Source of the DNA: Lampris incognitus
Lineage: Eukaryota > Chordata > Actinopteri > Lampriformes > Lampridae
Assembly (NCBI RefSeq): GCF_029633865.1
Contig: NC_079212.1
Coordinates: 103,269,584 to 103,333,583 of the forward strand
DNA length: 64,000 bases
Reading direction: 5' to 3'
Below the pieces are notes generated by a model. It saw only the letters and a list, made by a program, of their open reading frames with translations. It did no database searches and was not told where the DNA came from. Shown here piece by piece: positions 54,699-64,000 of the stretch (positions are counted from its first letter, which is position 1; each line of letters opens with the position of its first letter). The translations under genes were made by a program, and so were the position numbers.

Positions 54699-55821
54699 TT
54701 ACCAAGGACCAAGGGGGTATGACAAGGAGATGATGTGGAAATGGATCGACTCACAATGATTGCTGGAGAGGATGAGGTGCAAGGGCTCAGTGCTGTGAGT
54801 TACTTGACCGAGGAACTTTCCATTGAGGACGTGGTCATCAAGGGGAACATAGAGTGGTTGAGTGGATATGCCAGCTTGGAAAACAAGATTGACATCGAGG
54901 AAGTTTTCATCTGTTGTGGAATCCACCAAGGCACACAACGAAAGAGACTGTTGGTTCCACATAAGTGTGGCGTTGAGTTGCATTCTCAACCGGAGTTGCA
55001 TTCTGAACTGGGGAACTGAAGGGGAGGTGGTTTGACCACCAGAATCCCTCCCACTCTCACTAGAGAGCCTCCTCTTTTGGCCGAAGGGGGTAGGAGGCTA
55101 AGAAATGGCCGGCTAGCTTTCTCTCTGCGACGCTCGTGAAGATGATTATCCAACTTAATGGCTAGGGAGATTAAAGCATTTAAGCTGCCTGAGTCATCCT
55201 TGGCCACTAACTCATCTTTAACTTTACCGTAGCCCATTGGAAAAACACCCCCTGGAGTGAAATATCATTCCAAACCGAATGCAGCTATGGTCCTAAACTC
55301 AACTGAATATTCAGCTACGCTGTGGAAACCCTCATGTTGTAACAGGAGGTGTTTGATAGCATTCCCAGTAACGTCTCATTTCAGAGACAAAGCTAAGGTA
55401 AAATTAGTTTACAAGGGGAATGGTAATCCCACCCTGCTGATGCTCAGATATTTCCTTTAAATAACCCCCTGATATGAGATATTTTTCCTTATCGGTTATG
55501 TATGCTCAAACACCAGATCAGAAAACACCTGCACATCCCCAAATCTCCAGTGCAGTGCTCCATGGCTGGGATGTGAGGTACTCTGGGCTGGAGAGCTGGC
55601 TGGACTGCAGGTTATACTGGAGCAGGGGCTAGCCAGGGCTGGAGAGGGAATATGTGTGTAAACGTGGTTGACTTGAAGTCCAATCTGGACCGTGTTGACC
55701 GAGAGTGATTTGAGGGTTTCCACAACATCGTGAAGGACCTGGTCATGTTGTCCCATGAGGGTGCCTTCGAGGGTGAGAGCTTAGTGAATTGGTCTGAGTC
55801 TACTGTGTCTATTCTGGCCAC
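54699..55821 (-). pseudogene. Sushi-type Gag and protease remnants
   Basis: 55756-55496: MGQHDQVLHDVVETLKSLSV, a Gag N-terminus. 55237-54986: KVKDELVAKDDSGSLNALIS and AIKLDNHLHERRRE, late Gag. 55001-54699: LCALVDSTTDENFLDV, the protease with the D-S-G site changed to DST. Several breaks, not functional. Confidence 0.75.
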
Positions 55822-56234
55822 TTTGTTTCATTCAGAGTAGGCCCAAGGCTTTATGGTGCCCTAAGCAGAATTTGATTTGGGCCCCCCAAGCACTCTTGGG
55901 GGCCCCCTGCTGCCGCGGGGGCCCCAAACGACTGCTTAGTTTGCTTATGCCGGCTCTGGTTCCGTTATAATCATTAGAGGCAGACCCAAACTCGTACAAT
56001 GGAATTAGGTAATGTAAAAGGGATTTATTGTAGGAACAATAAAAGGGATGGCAGGCACAAGGCAGAGAGTAGAGAGGCAACAGCAGATGACAGGGCTGGA
56101 CTGTGCTGTATGGTGGATAGCAAAGCTTAACAGGACAGGCGGACGAGGGAGTAAACGTGGCTTGCTCAGAATAAGCAAGCAGGCGAGAGAGAAAGACAGA
56201 CAGGCAGGGGAACTGTCAGGAGTACACTGAATCA

Positions 56235-56690
56235 ATAATTCACGCCGGGAATTTGACTGAATCCCAGGCCACCCTGTTCACTCAAACCATCAGACCACTA
56301 ATTTTGTAGGGCAGCCTTATTCGTTGATGTGACGGTTACCAGATATGTTATAAATTTGACCACTACATTCATCTGGGAGGAAAATTATCTAGATTACATA
56401 ATACCGAAATTTGGGACTGACCAACAAGTAGTTCCTGTCCACTCCACCTTTCCTCTGACTGTCCATTTTGCTGGGCGACTTGTCTAAAATGTATTGGTAG
56501 AGAAGCAGGTAGACAGATGCTATGCGCATCACTGAGAGATGTGATGATGTAATTTTTGGCACGTGCACCCACGCGTCGGGGACACTGCAGCCAGAGTGAG
56601 AGTTGTGCCTGATGCTTGGATTCTGAAAGGTCCATCAACTTTTTCCTGCTTGCAAAATCATCGTTGGTCAAGTTGACTGTTCACGACAGG
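56235..56690. other. Unidentified segment inside the right LTR
   Basis: No ORF, ends or repeats recognised; absent from the left LTR copy. Could be an insertion or a different LTR form. Confidence 0.35.
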
Positions 56691-56888
56691 CCAAAATGAC
56701 TCTCAGGCCACCGGGAAATGTCCCGTTGTTCCTAATGGACTGTCTGCGTGTGAGAACTGGTGGGTAGTAATCCTGGAAACACAAGCAGACACAGGCAGGT
56801 GTGCAGGCTGGGCAGGTAAGGTGAATGAGCAGCAAATCAAGAGGGAGCTGGAGTGCGCTAGGGAAGGAAGCCACGCCGACACCACGCA

Positions 56889-56928
<40 letters not shown>

Positions 56929-57212
56929 GGAAAACAGGAGACACCAGGAAGAAGGAAATGCATAGAAACACAAGGGAAACAACCGGAGACACGGCCAGGG
57001 CCATGACAGTACTCTGTAAAGCACACTGTGATGAACTTGCTCTATCAAAAGCACCATATCACCACATCTGAGCTGATTTGATTTTAAATTGCATCATCAT
57101 GAAGATCAAGAAGTAACTAGTTCATTAAGGCCAAAACGAATTGGATTGTCCAGCAGTATACATTCGTCTCGGTCTTGATCTTGACAAGGTTATTTAACCT
57201 TGAGTTTCACCT

Positions 57213-57446
57213 TCAGCAGGTGGGCCTGACGCTGGAGGTCAAGCCATTCTGACAGGCCAGGTACCGGGTCCAGTACTTCCTGAATTTCTCATCACGGAAA
57301 CCATAGACGACAGGGCTGAGGAAACGAGGAATGATGTAGACAAGCAGGAAGAAGATGTAGCGGATCTCCAGGCTCAAGAGGGGGAAGAGGTAGATGAGAG
57401 CGGCCTGGAGTGAGGGAACGACAAAAGCCAGCATGCAGAGCAGCAG
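57213..57446 (-). CDS. Odorant receptor 131-2-like, last exon only
   Basis: Encodes LLLCMLAFVVPSLQAALIYL, then IRYIFFLLVYIIPRFLSPVV and YGFRDEKFRKYW to a stop at 57213: helices 6 and 7 of an odorant receptor like the gene at 18501-20969. A splice acceptor (TTCTGTTACAG) ends at 57447, so the gene is spliced within helix 6, at a different place from the other gene. No upstream exons were found to the right up to 64 kb; LINE and hAT insertions occupy much of that space. It may be a gene with distant exons or a pseudogene fragment. No break is seen in the exon itself. Confidence 0.75.
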   Translation of the reverse strand: MLLCMLAFVVPSLQAALIYLFPLLSLEIRYIFFLLVYIIPRFLSPVVYGFRDEKFRKYWTRYLACQNGLTSSVRPTC

Positions 57447-57479
57447 CTGTAACAGAAAGGGAAATAAAATTCATCTGAA

Positions 57480-58060
57480 GGACAAGGCAACACTTATGTT
57501 AACAGATCCATTGATGAAGTCTTCATTTTTAGTGACTATGATTAATTATCTGCAGCAGCTGAACACAGAAAATGCAAGGGTGGGGTACATGCGCACAATG
57601 AAAAGGGTGTGTGCATAACTGTTGAAATGTTGACGAATTGTACTGTGATGCAACTTAAAAGCAGTTCATAATAGGACAAAATTAGGCAGGCTCCATCTGA
57701 GAGGGACTCATAACTAGCTGAACACTGAGTTGTTCATTTTTAAAATATACTTGATATTGCAAAATGTTTTTTATGATTTTTCTCTTTTCATTTCCAAGCT
57801 TAAGCCTTACCCTTGAATATTTTTTCTGTCTTTGCTCACCTGCCTTTGCTCATAGATATGGATTATAGAACTATAGAAGTGTGAGTTTGTGAATAAGATT
57901 GAGCTTCTTTCCAGATCAATGAGCTACTTTGCATAAAAAAACAAACAAAGTAATAATCTGTTGAAGGAAAAACTTAGTACAAAAAAATAAAAATATGTTA
58001 TTGCATTGCACCTGTTTGAAGATATTATTCAATTTCGATTGTATATACATTACATCAAAC
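57480..58060. other. No gene seen
   Basis: Expected position of odorant receptor upstream intron; AT-rich, no exon recognised. Confidence 0.35.
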
Positions 58061-58384
58061 GAACCAAGCCACTGAGGATGCACCAGCCAGTGCGCTGTTA
58101 GTGCTTGTCCCAAGCCCGGATAAATGGGGAGGGTTTTTTCAGGAAGGGCATCCGGCATAAAATCTTTGCCAAATCAAATATGCGGATCATAAATCCATAC
58201 TGCCTCAGTCGAGGCCTGGATTACAAATAGCCACCATCAGTACTGTTGGCCATCAGAGTCCCAGTGGAAATTTAGCTATTGTTGGAGGAAGGAGAAGGAG
58301 AGGGGGAAGGCATGCTAGAGGCAGCAGAAGTGGAGGAAGGGTAGGAGTGTGGAGGTGAGAATCTGAACTCTTAATGTTGGCACT

Positions 58385-59024
58385 ATGACCAGTAAAGGAA
58401 GCGAGCTGGCTGATATCATGGAAAAAAGGAAGGTAGATATACTGTGTGTGCAAGAGACCAGGTGGAAGAGGAGTAAGGCCAGGAGCATTGGAGGTGGGTT
58501 CAAACTCTTTTACCATGGTGCGGATGGGAGGAGAGATGGGGTAGGGGTAATTCTGATGGAAGAGTATGTCAAGAGTGCTGGAGGTGAAGAGTGTCAGACA
58601 GATTGATGAGTATGAAGCTAGAAATTGAAGGTGTGATGATGAATTTTGTATGCACATATGCCCCACAATTTGGGGGTGAAATGGAAGAGAAAGAAGAATT
58701 CTTAAGTGAGTTGGATGGTGGTGGAGAGTGTGCACAAAGAAAGTGGTGATTGGGGCAGACTTCAATGGGCATGTTGATGAAGGGAACAGTGGTGATGAGG
58801 AGATGATGAGGAGATATGGTTTCAAGGAAAGGAATGTGGAAGGACAGATGGTGGTGGATTTTGTGAAAAGAATAGAAATGGCTGTGGTGAATACACATTT
58901 CAAGAAGAGGGAGGAACACAGGGTGACGTGTAAGAGTGGAGGAAGGTGCACACACATGGACTATATCTTATGCAGAAGATCTGAAAGGGATTGGGGACTG
59001 CAAGGCAGTGACGGGAGAACGTAG
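58385..59024 (+). pseudogene. RTE-like LINE endonuclease remnant
   Basis: KVDILCVQETRWKRSKARSI (the E of the APE active site), GGFKLFYHGADGRRDGVGVI, then in another frame VVIGADFNGHVDEGNSGDEE and CKSGGRCTHMDYILCRRS, which covers the late endonuclease motifs. Frame breaks near 58606 and 58720. The enzyme nicks the target DNA. Confidence 0.8.
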
Positions 59025-59039
59025 CTAGGCAGCATCAGA

Positions 59040-61109
59040 TGGTGGTCTGTAGGATGATTTTGGAGCTTAAGAAGAGGAAGAGAGTGAAACCAGAGCCAAG
59101 GATCAAATGGTGGAAGTTGAAGAAGGAAGACTGTTGTGTGGAGTTCAGGGAGGAGCTGAGACAGGCACTGGGTGGTAGTGAAGAGTTGTCAGATGGCTAG
59201 GGAACTGCTGCAGAAACAGTGAGGGAGACAGCTAGAAAAGTAGTTGTGTGTCATCTGGACAGAGCAAGGAAAACAAAAGAGTCTTGGTTGTGGAATGACA
59301 AAGTACAGGAAAGTATAAAGAGGAAGAGGTTGGCAAAGAAGAAGTGAGATAGAGAGATGGACAAAGTAGACAGGAGTTCAAGCAGATGCAGCATAAAGTG
59401 AAGAAAGAGGTGGCAAAGGCAAAGGAAAATGCATATGGTGAGTTGTATGAGGCTGGACATTGAGGAAGGAGAAAAGAACTTGTACCGATCGGTTAGACAG
59501 CGGGACCGAGCTGGGAAGGATGTGCAGCAGGCTATGGTGATGAAGGATAGAGATGGAAATGTACCGGGAAGTGAGGAGAGTGTGTTGAGAAGGTGGAAGG
59601 AGTATCCAAAGGAATTGAATCACGTGCAACTGGAAGGAGTACTTTCAGGGGCCGATTAATGAAGAAAATGAGAGAGAGAAGGTTGGATGATGTGGGGATG
59701 GTAAAGAGGGAAGTGTGGTGGATTAGCATGGAGGAAGTGAGGGCATCTATGAAGAAGCTGAAGAGTGGAAAGGCGGTTGGTCCAGATGACATACCTGTGG
59801 ACGCATAGAGATGTTTAGGAGAGATGGCCGTGGAGTTTTTAACTAGATTGTTTAACACAATCTTGAAAAGTGATAGCATGCCTGAGGAGTGGAAAAGAAG
59901 TATACTGGTACCAATTTGCAAGCATAAAGGTGATGTGCACAGCTGTTGTAACTACATAGGTATAAAGTTTATCAGCCACAACATGAAGCTATGAGAAAGA
60001 GTAGTGGAAGCTAGGTTAAGAGGAGAGGTGATGGTTAGCAAGCAGCAGTATGGTATCATGACACGAAAGAGCACTACAGATTTGATGTTTGCTTTGAGAA
60101 TGTTGATGGAGAAGTATAGAAAATGTCAGAAGGAATTACATTGTTTCTTTGTAGATTTAGAGAAAGCATATGACAGGGGGCCGAGAGAGGAGGTGTGATA
60201 TTGTATGAGGAAGTCAGGAATGGCAGAGAACTATGTATGAGGGCAGTAGCACTGGTGAGGTGTGCAGTAAGAATGATGGATAGGTTAAAGGTGGAGGATG
60301 GATTACATCAAAGATCAGCTCTGACCCCTTTCTTGTTTGCAATGGTGATGGACAGATTGATGGACGAGATCAGGCAGGAGTCTCAATCGACTATGACGTT
60401 CAACGATGACATTGTGATCTGTACTGAGAGTAGGGAGCAGGTGGAGGTATGCACTGGAGAATAGGAATGAAAATCAGTAGGAGCGAGACAGAATACATAT
60501 GCGTGTACGAGAGGGAGGACAGCTGAATGGTGAGGCTGTAAGGAGTAGAGATGGTGAAGGTGGATGAGTTTAAATACTTGGGGTCAACTGTTCAAAGTAA
60601 TGGGGAGTGTGGAAGAGAGGTGAAGAAGAGAGTGCAGACAGGGTGGAGTGGGTGGAGAAGAGCGTCAGGATTGGTTTTTGACAGAAGGGTACCAGCAAGA
60701 GTTAAAAGTGAAGGTTTACAGGACGGTAGTGAGACCAGCTATGTAGTATGGTTTGGAGACTGTAGATCTGACAAAAAGACAGGAGGTGGAGCTCGAGGTG
60801 GCAGAGTCGAAGATGCCAAGTTTCTCGTTGGGAGTGACAAAGAAGGACAAGATTAGGAATGAGTATATTAGAGGGACCGCTGAGGTTGGATGGTTTGGAT
60901 ACAAAGCAAGAGAGGCAAGATTGAGATGGCTTGGGCATGTGTGGAGGAGAGATGCTGGGTATATCGGGAGAAGGATGCTGAATATGGAGCTGCCAGGGAA
61001 GTGGAAAAGAGGAAGGCCAAAGGACGTTTATGGATGTGGTGAGAGAGGACATGCAGGTGGCTGGCATGACAGGAAGATGACGAGGACAGGAAGAGATGGA
61101 AACAGATGA
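59040..61109 (+). pseudogene. RTE-like LINE reverse transcriptase remnant
   Basis: Pieces: 59593-59808 (GKAVGPDDIPVDA); 60004-60198 (TDLMFALRMLMEKYRKCQKE, FVDLEKAYDRGPREEV); 60195-60464 (LHQRSALTPFLFAMVMDRLM, TMTFNDDIVICTES); 60551-61109 (FKYLGSTVQSNGECGREVKK, LGHVWRRDAGYIGRRMLNME). The catalytic box reads FNDD instead of FADD, and several stops are present. A 27-base insertion interrupts it at about 59606-59632. Confidence 0.82.
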
Positions 61110-61309
61110 TCTGCTGTGGTGACTACTAACGGGAGCAGACAAAAGTAGTAGTAGTTATATCTGACAGCAAGATTTTCCATACTCATTTTTGTATCATTCT
61201 TGATGAGTGAAATTTCAATTTGTTTACCCCAAATCAGGCCTGATTTTAAGTGGGGCTTGGGTTGGCTTAGCCCACCCAAATGATCAGGTAGCCATCCTAT
61301 AAAACTGTC

Positions 61310-61515
61310 ATCTTCTTCTTCTTTTGGCTTGTTCCTAGTTTTTCAGGGGTTGCCACAGGGGATTTTATAGTTTCCATTGGTACCATGTGAGGGCACTGCA
61401 CCAATGGCAGCCATTGTTAACGAGGGCCTCGATCGATCTGGTATGGTCTTGTCAATCCGCATACTGATTTAGCAAAATTTTACATCGGGTTCCCTTGCTG
61501 ACACAGTCACCAAGG
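61310..61515 (+). mobile_element. Short RTE-derived repeat
   Basis: Contains GGGGTTGCCACAGGGGAT, like the LINE tail, and AAAATTTTACATCGGGTTCC, like the complement of the LINE 5' segment at 58150-58180. Probably a non-autonomous relic made of both LINE ends. Similarity is imperfect. Confidence 0.45.
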
Positions 61516-61528
61516 CTGTCATCTAATC

Positions 61529-62830
61529 CAGTAGCGGACCGTGCATTTCAGACCTAGGCCTTCGGTGAGACATCACCTCCTCATAATTACCCAAAGACAG
61601 CCATCATATCGCCATGCTACAATGTTTTAGTCGCAAAAGTGGTTATCATCACAATCATCACCATCATCAAGTTATTTGACACTTTTCACTTTCACAACAG
61701 CGACATCGTGTGGCAACATGGTGTAACGTACAGCTTTACAGGAAGTAATCCCGCTGGGCATATAAATATGCTATCAAGAAACTCAACAAACACATCCTAG
61801 CCGGGCCGCTTGGCATAGAAACAATCAAACATTAAGCAAACCAACTAGCTGTACAAAAAAATACATTTGACTCACCAGTGTTGTCTATTTGAAGACTAAA
61901 TCCATTCTCCTTTCTTTCTGGATGACACGGTCGATCACACAGTCATAGAGCACTCTTTTGGCTTTTAAATAAGACAAGCCAGGTTTTGGAAGCCTGTGTA
62001 GTTCCATGACCCCTGCTCTGACGAGAAAAGCAAGCACGCCCAGCAGTCAAGTTTTCTTTGCTCGGATCCAGTGAGCCACGGGTACCTTTCGTAGGTGCTT
62101 GCCTGGAAATGCCACACATACATCTTCCTGGGTTGGGTCAGAGCCGCTAACTGTGGGGTTGGTCTGCCCATCTCCACAATCCTTTGCTTTTCCCCAAACG
62201 ATCGTCTTGAAAAATGTGTGACTAATAAATCTGCCACCACATCATTCACGAGTTCTCGTTGAGACATTATTCTCATTCACGGCTAGCTAGCTTAGCTAAC
62301 TAAAGCAAAAACACAAATGCTAGCTAAAATTAGCTACCAACTACCGCGATGTGCTGCAGAACGCAACCACAATGGTTTCAACCACAGACCTAGGCGCTGC
62401 TGCTGATGGGCTGAACAATTGGTCATTTAGGCTGTATGCAGCGAAGGCCCTATGACGCTGTGCAAGTATAAAAGAATATGCCCATCCGCTACGCATCAAA
62501 ATCTGATTGGTTAAGTAATCTATCAATCCAGTATTAACACCTAACTCATTTAGATAGCAGAGACCTTCACTCGAGATGCCGAAGGCTCTGGCAGGAGGAG
62601 TCTTCTCACACCGTTACAACAGAGGGAAAAAGCTGATTGGATGGGGTTTTTTTGGCCGAGAGACTGCAAGCAGAGCCTCCCGAATTCATATGTGTAGTCG
62701 AAATCAAAATGTAATGCAATATTAACAGATTGATTAGAAGATTGTATTATATTTATGAAAGTGTTTTCCTTTTTCTGTGGAGTCTTAGGCCTTCACCGAA
62801 GGCCTAGAAGGCTCTGACAGTTCACCGCAG
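61529..62830 (-). mobile_element. hAT element carrying a ZMYM1-type transposase start
   Basis: Left tip CAGTAGCGGACCGTGC, followed by TAGGCCTTCGGTGA; right tip in complement has CTGCGG and TAGGCCTTCGGTGA. The 8-base flanks ATCTAATC (61521-61528) and GTCTAATC (62831-62838) differ at one base, consistent with a hAT target duplication. Body about 1.3 kb, so internally deleted. Confidence 0.78.
61965..62276 (-). pseudogene. ZMYM1/hAT-type transposase N-terminal fragment
   Basis: MRIMSQRELVNDVVADLLVT, FSRRSFGEKQRIVEMGRPTP, then YERYPWLTGSEQRKLDCWAC: the start of TTF-type zinc finger hAT proteins. Ends in a stop after 103 codons. The rest of the transposase is absent. Confidence 0.78.
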
Positions 62831-62838
62831 GTCTAATC

Positions 62839-63360
62839 CTACAACATTGCCCTGTGGGGGGAAAGTTTTCACTCATGCAGAGGCCTGTGGAAACTCCAGA
62901 AACTCATGAATAGTGGCGAGACATGTTTTAGACCAGCTTTCAACAATCATTTCCCATTAGCTATTCACTCCTACTTATTCTTGTACTCAGAGTTTCCCAG
63001 GCATTACCCTGTTCTAGTGAGTTTTCTCTGGAGAGATGACTATAAATGCCCACGTTTTTATCGGGCGTTTATATTAATCCTCCTGGCTTCCTTTCCTTTC
63101 GGTTATTGACCATCCAGCCCTCCTTGTAGCAAGCCATCTGATAATATGTCATAGAGCAATAATACAGGTTTGATTGTAAAGAGGGACCACTAATCATAGC
63201 TGCCTTTACAGTTGTTGTTGAATACTTTAAAGTGAATGCTTTATGTAAGCACTGAGAATCATTAAGGGTTTCATATATAGTATAAAAAGCCAAAAAACAG
63301 ACTTATCTATGAAAAGTATAATGGTTTTTTTTAATCCCTTTAAAGCAGCCCCCCCCCCAA
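62839..63360. other. No gene seen
   Basis: AT-rich, no supported feature; a C run followed by A run at 63349-63365 marks the start of the next LINE fragment. Confidence 0.4.
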
Positions 63361-63365
63361 AAAAA

Positions 63366-64000
63366 GGAGGACCGGAGGGTGTGCTCCAATTATCGGAGCA
63401 TCACATTGCTCAGCCTCCCTGGTAAAGTTTACTCTAGGGTGCTCGAAAGGAGGTTCGACTGATTGTCGAACCTCGGATCCAGGAGGAACAATGCGGATTT
63501 CGTCCTGACCGGGGAACAACGGACCAACTCTTTACCCTTGCAGAAGTGCTGAGGGGGGCATGGGAGTTTGACCAGCTAGTCTACATGTGTTTTGTGGACT
63601 TGGAGAAGGCTTACGACCGTGTACCCCGGGGCACTCTGTGGGGGGTACTGCGGGAGTATGGGGTATCGGGGCAGTTGCTACAAGCCATCAGGTCCTTGTA
63701 TAACCAAAGTGAGAGCTGTGTCCACATTCTTGGCACGAAGTCAAACACGTTTTCGGTGGGTGTCGGACTCTGCCAAGGTTGTCCCTTGTCTCCGATTCTG
63801 TTTGCGATATTCATGGACAGGATCTCAACGCGCAGCCAAGGTGAGGAGTGCATCCATTTTGTTAACCTCAGAATTGCATCTCTGCTCTTCGCAGATGATG
63901 TGGTTTTGTTGGCTTCATCAGAACGCGATCTCCAGCGCACACTGGGGTGGTTTGCAGCTGAGTGTGAAATGGCTGGGATGAGAGTCAGCATCTCCAAGTC
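63366..64000 (+). pseudogene. Non-LTR retrotransposon RT fragment, runs off the right edge
   Basis: In shifting frames: ITLLSLPGKVY-like (here reading SITLLSLPGKVYSRVLERR), QEEQCGFRPDRGTTDQLFTL, VYMCFVDLEKAYDRVPRGTL (box A), LCQGCPLSPILFAIFMDRIS and SLLFADDVVLLASS (box C, FADD). The start AGGAGGACCGGAGGGTGTGC is a common entry point of fish copies. The clade was not settled. Confidence 0.75.

Larger units (their letters stand above)
53192..57008 (-). mobile_element. Second sushi-type LTR element, heavily decayed
   Basis: LTR-like sequences at about 53192-53850 and about 55930-57008 share GATGGCAGGCA, AGGACAGGC, a (CA)n tract and AAACAGGAGACACCA in the same order. Between them, in minus orientation, lie gag, protease, RT and chromodomain remnants in the expected order. 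The right end TGTCATGGCC (complement of 56999-57008) resembles the start of an LTR. About 0.45 kb at 56235-56690 in the right LTR is unrelated and unidentified. Confidence 0.65.
58060..61157 (+). mobile_element. RTE-like LINE, near full length, decayed
   Basis: Starts near GAACCAAGCCACTGAGGATG with CCCAAGCCCGGATAAATGGG, and ends GGGAGCAGACAAAAGTAGTAGTAG. Same family as 45759-46892. Encodes the APE-type endonuclease and RT with many stops. Confidence 0.8.

Noticed and set aside
58253-58957. Minus-strand 234-codon ORF
   Set aside because: Complement of the RTE-like endonuclease, low complexity and Ser/Leu/Pro rich.

Overview
This window reads as teleost fish nuclear DNA. It holds spliced vertebrate exons (a Kv9-type potassium channel and odorant receptors of the fish 131-2 type), dense dinucleotide microsatellites, tRNA-headed SINEs and many fish-typical mobile elements. 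There is no bacterial gene organisation, CRISPR array or operon. Most of the 64 kb is transposon sequence, often nested.

Host genes: (1) a partial Kv9/KCNS channel on the minus strand, five coding exons between 5831 and 1623, with the rest of the channel beyond the left edge and a possible non-coding first exon near 16.7-17.0 kb; (2) a complete-looking four-exon odorant receptor on the minus strand (20969 to 18501, 309 codons); (3) the last exon of a second odorant receptor of the same family (57446 to 57213).

Mobile layer, left to right: a decayed Tc1 element (66-1238); a SINE in a channel intron (4119-4567); a Tx1-type LINE lying between (GA)n tracts (7323-10420); two tRNA-headed SINEs (10.6-11.4 kb); an L2-like LINE split by a SINE and carrying a perfect hairpin (13.5-15.1 kb); a rearranged Ty3/gypsy pol (23.4-26.0 kb); a sushi-type chromovirus-like LTR element (26182-34529) with a mag-type LTR element (30057-33235) inserted inside its integrase; a 1.2 kb foldback element built from two Tc1 ends (34854-36050); a miniature LTR element with a tRNA-like LTR (37.4-38.0 kb, second copy at 45.3 kb); a 6.7 kb Academ-like DNA transposon with about 550 bp inverted repeats and a 1259-codon ORF (38378-45088); a hAT remnant split by an RTE-like LINE (45.5-47.7 kb); an inverted Penelope-like element (47.8-49.2 kb); an R4/Dong-type LINE (49.8-53.05 kb); a second decayed sushi element (53.19-57.01 kb); a nearly full-length RTE-like LINE (58.06-61.16 kb); a ZMYM1-type hAT element (61529-62830); and a non-LTR reverse transcriptase fragment running off the right edge.

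The items most worth follow-up are the Academ-like transposon, whose large protein joins a flap-endonuclease-like motif set to a cysteine-rich CXC segment; the TRIM-like element whose roughly 150 bp LTR contains A- and B-box-like motifs and which has a tRNA-Leu primer site and a 119 bp interior; the sushi element, whose primer site matches its own LTR (self-priming); and the Tx1 LINE apparently targeted to (TC)n. All calls rest on reading motifs by eye and on recalled family features; no database search was run.
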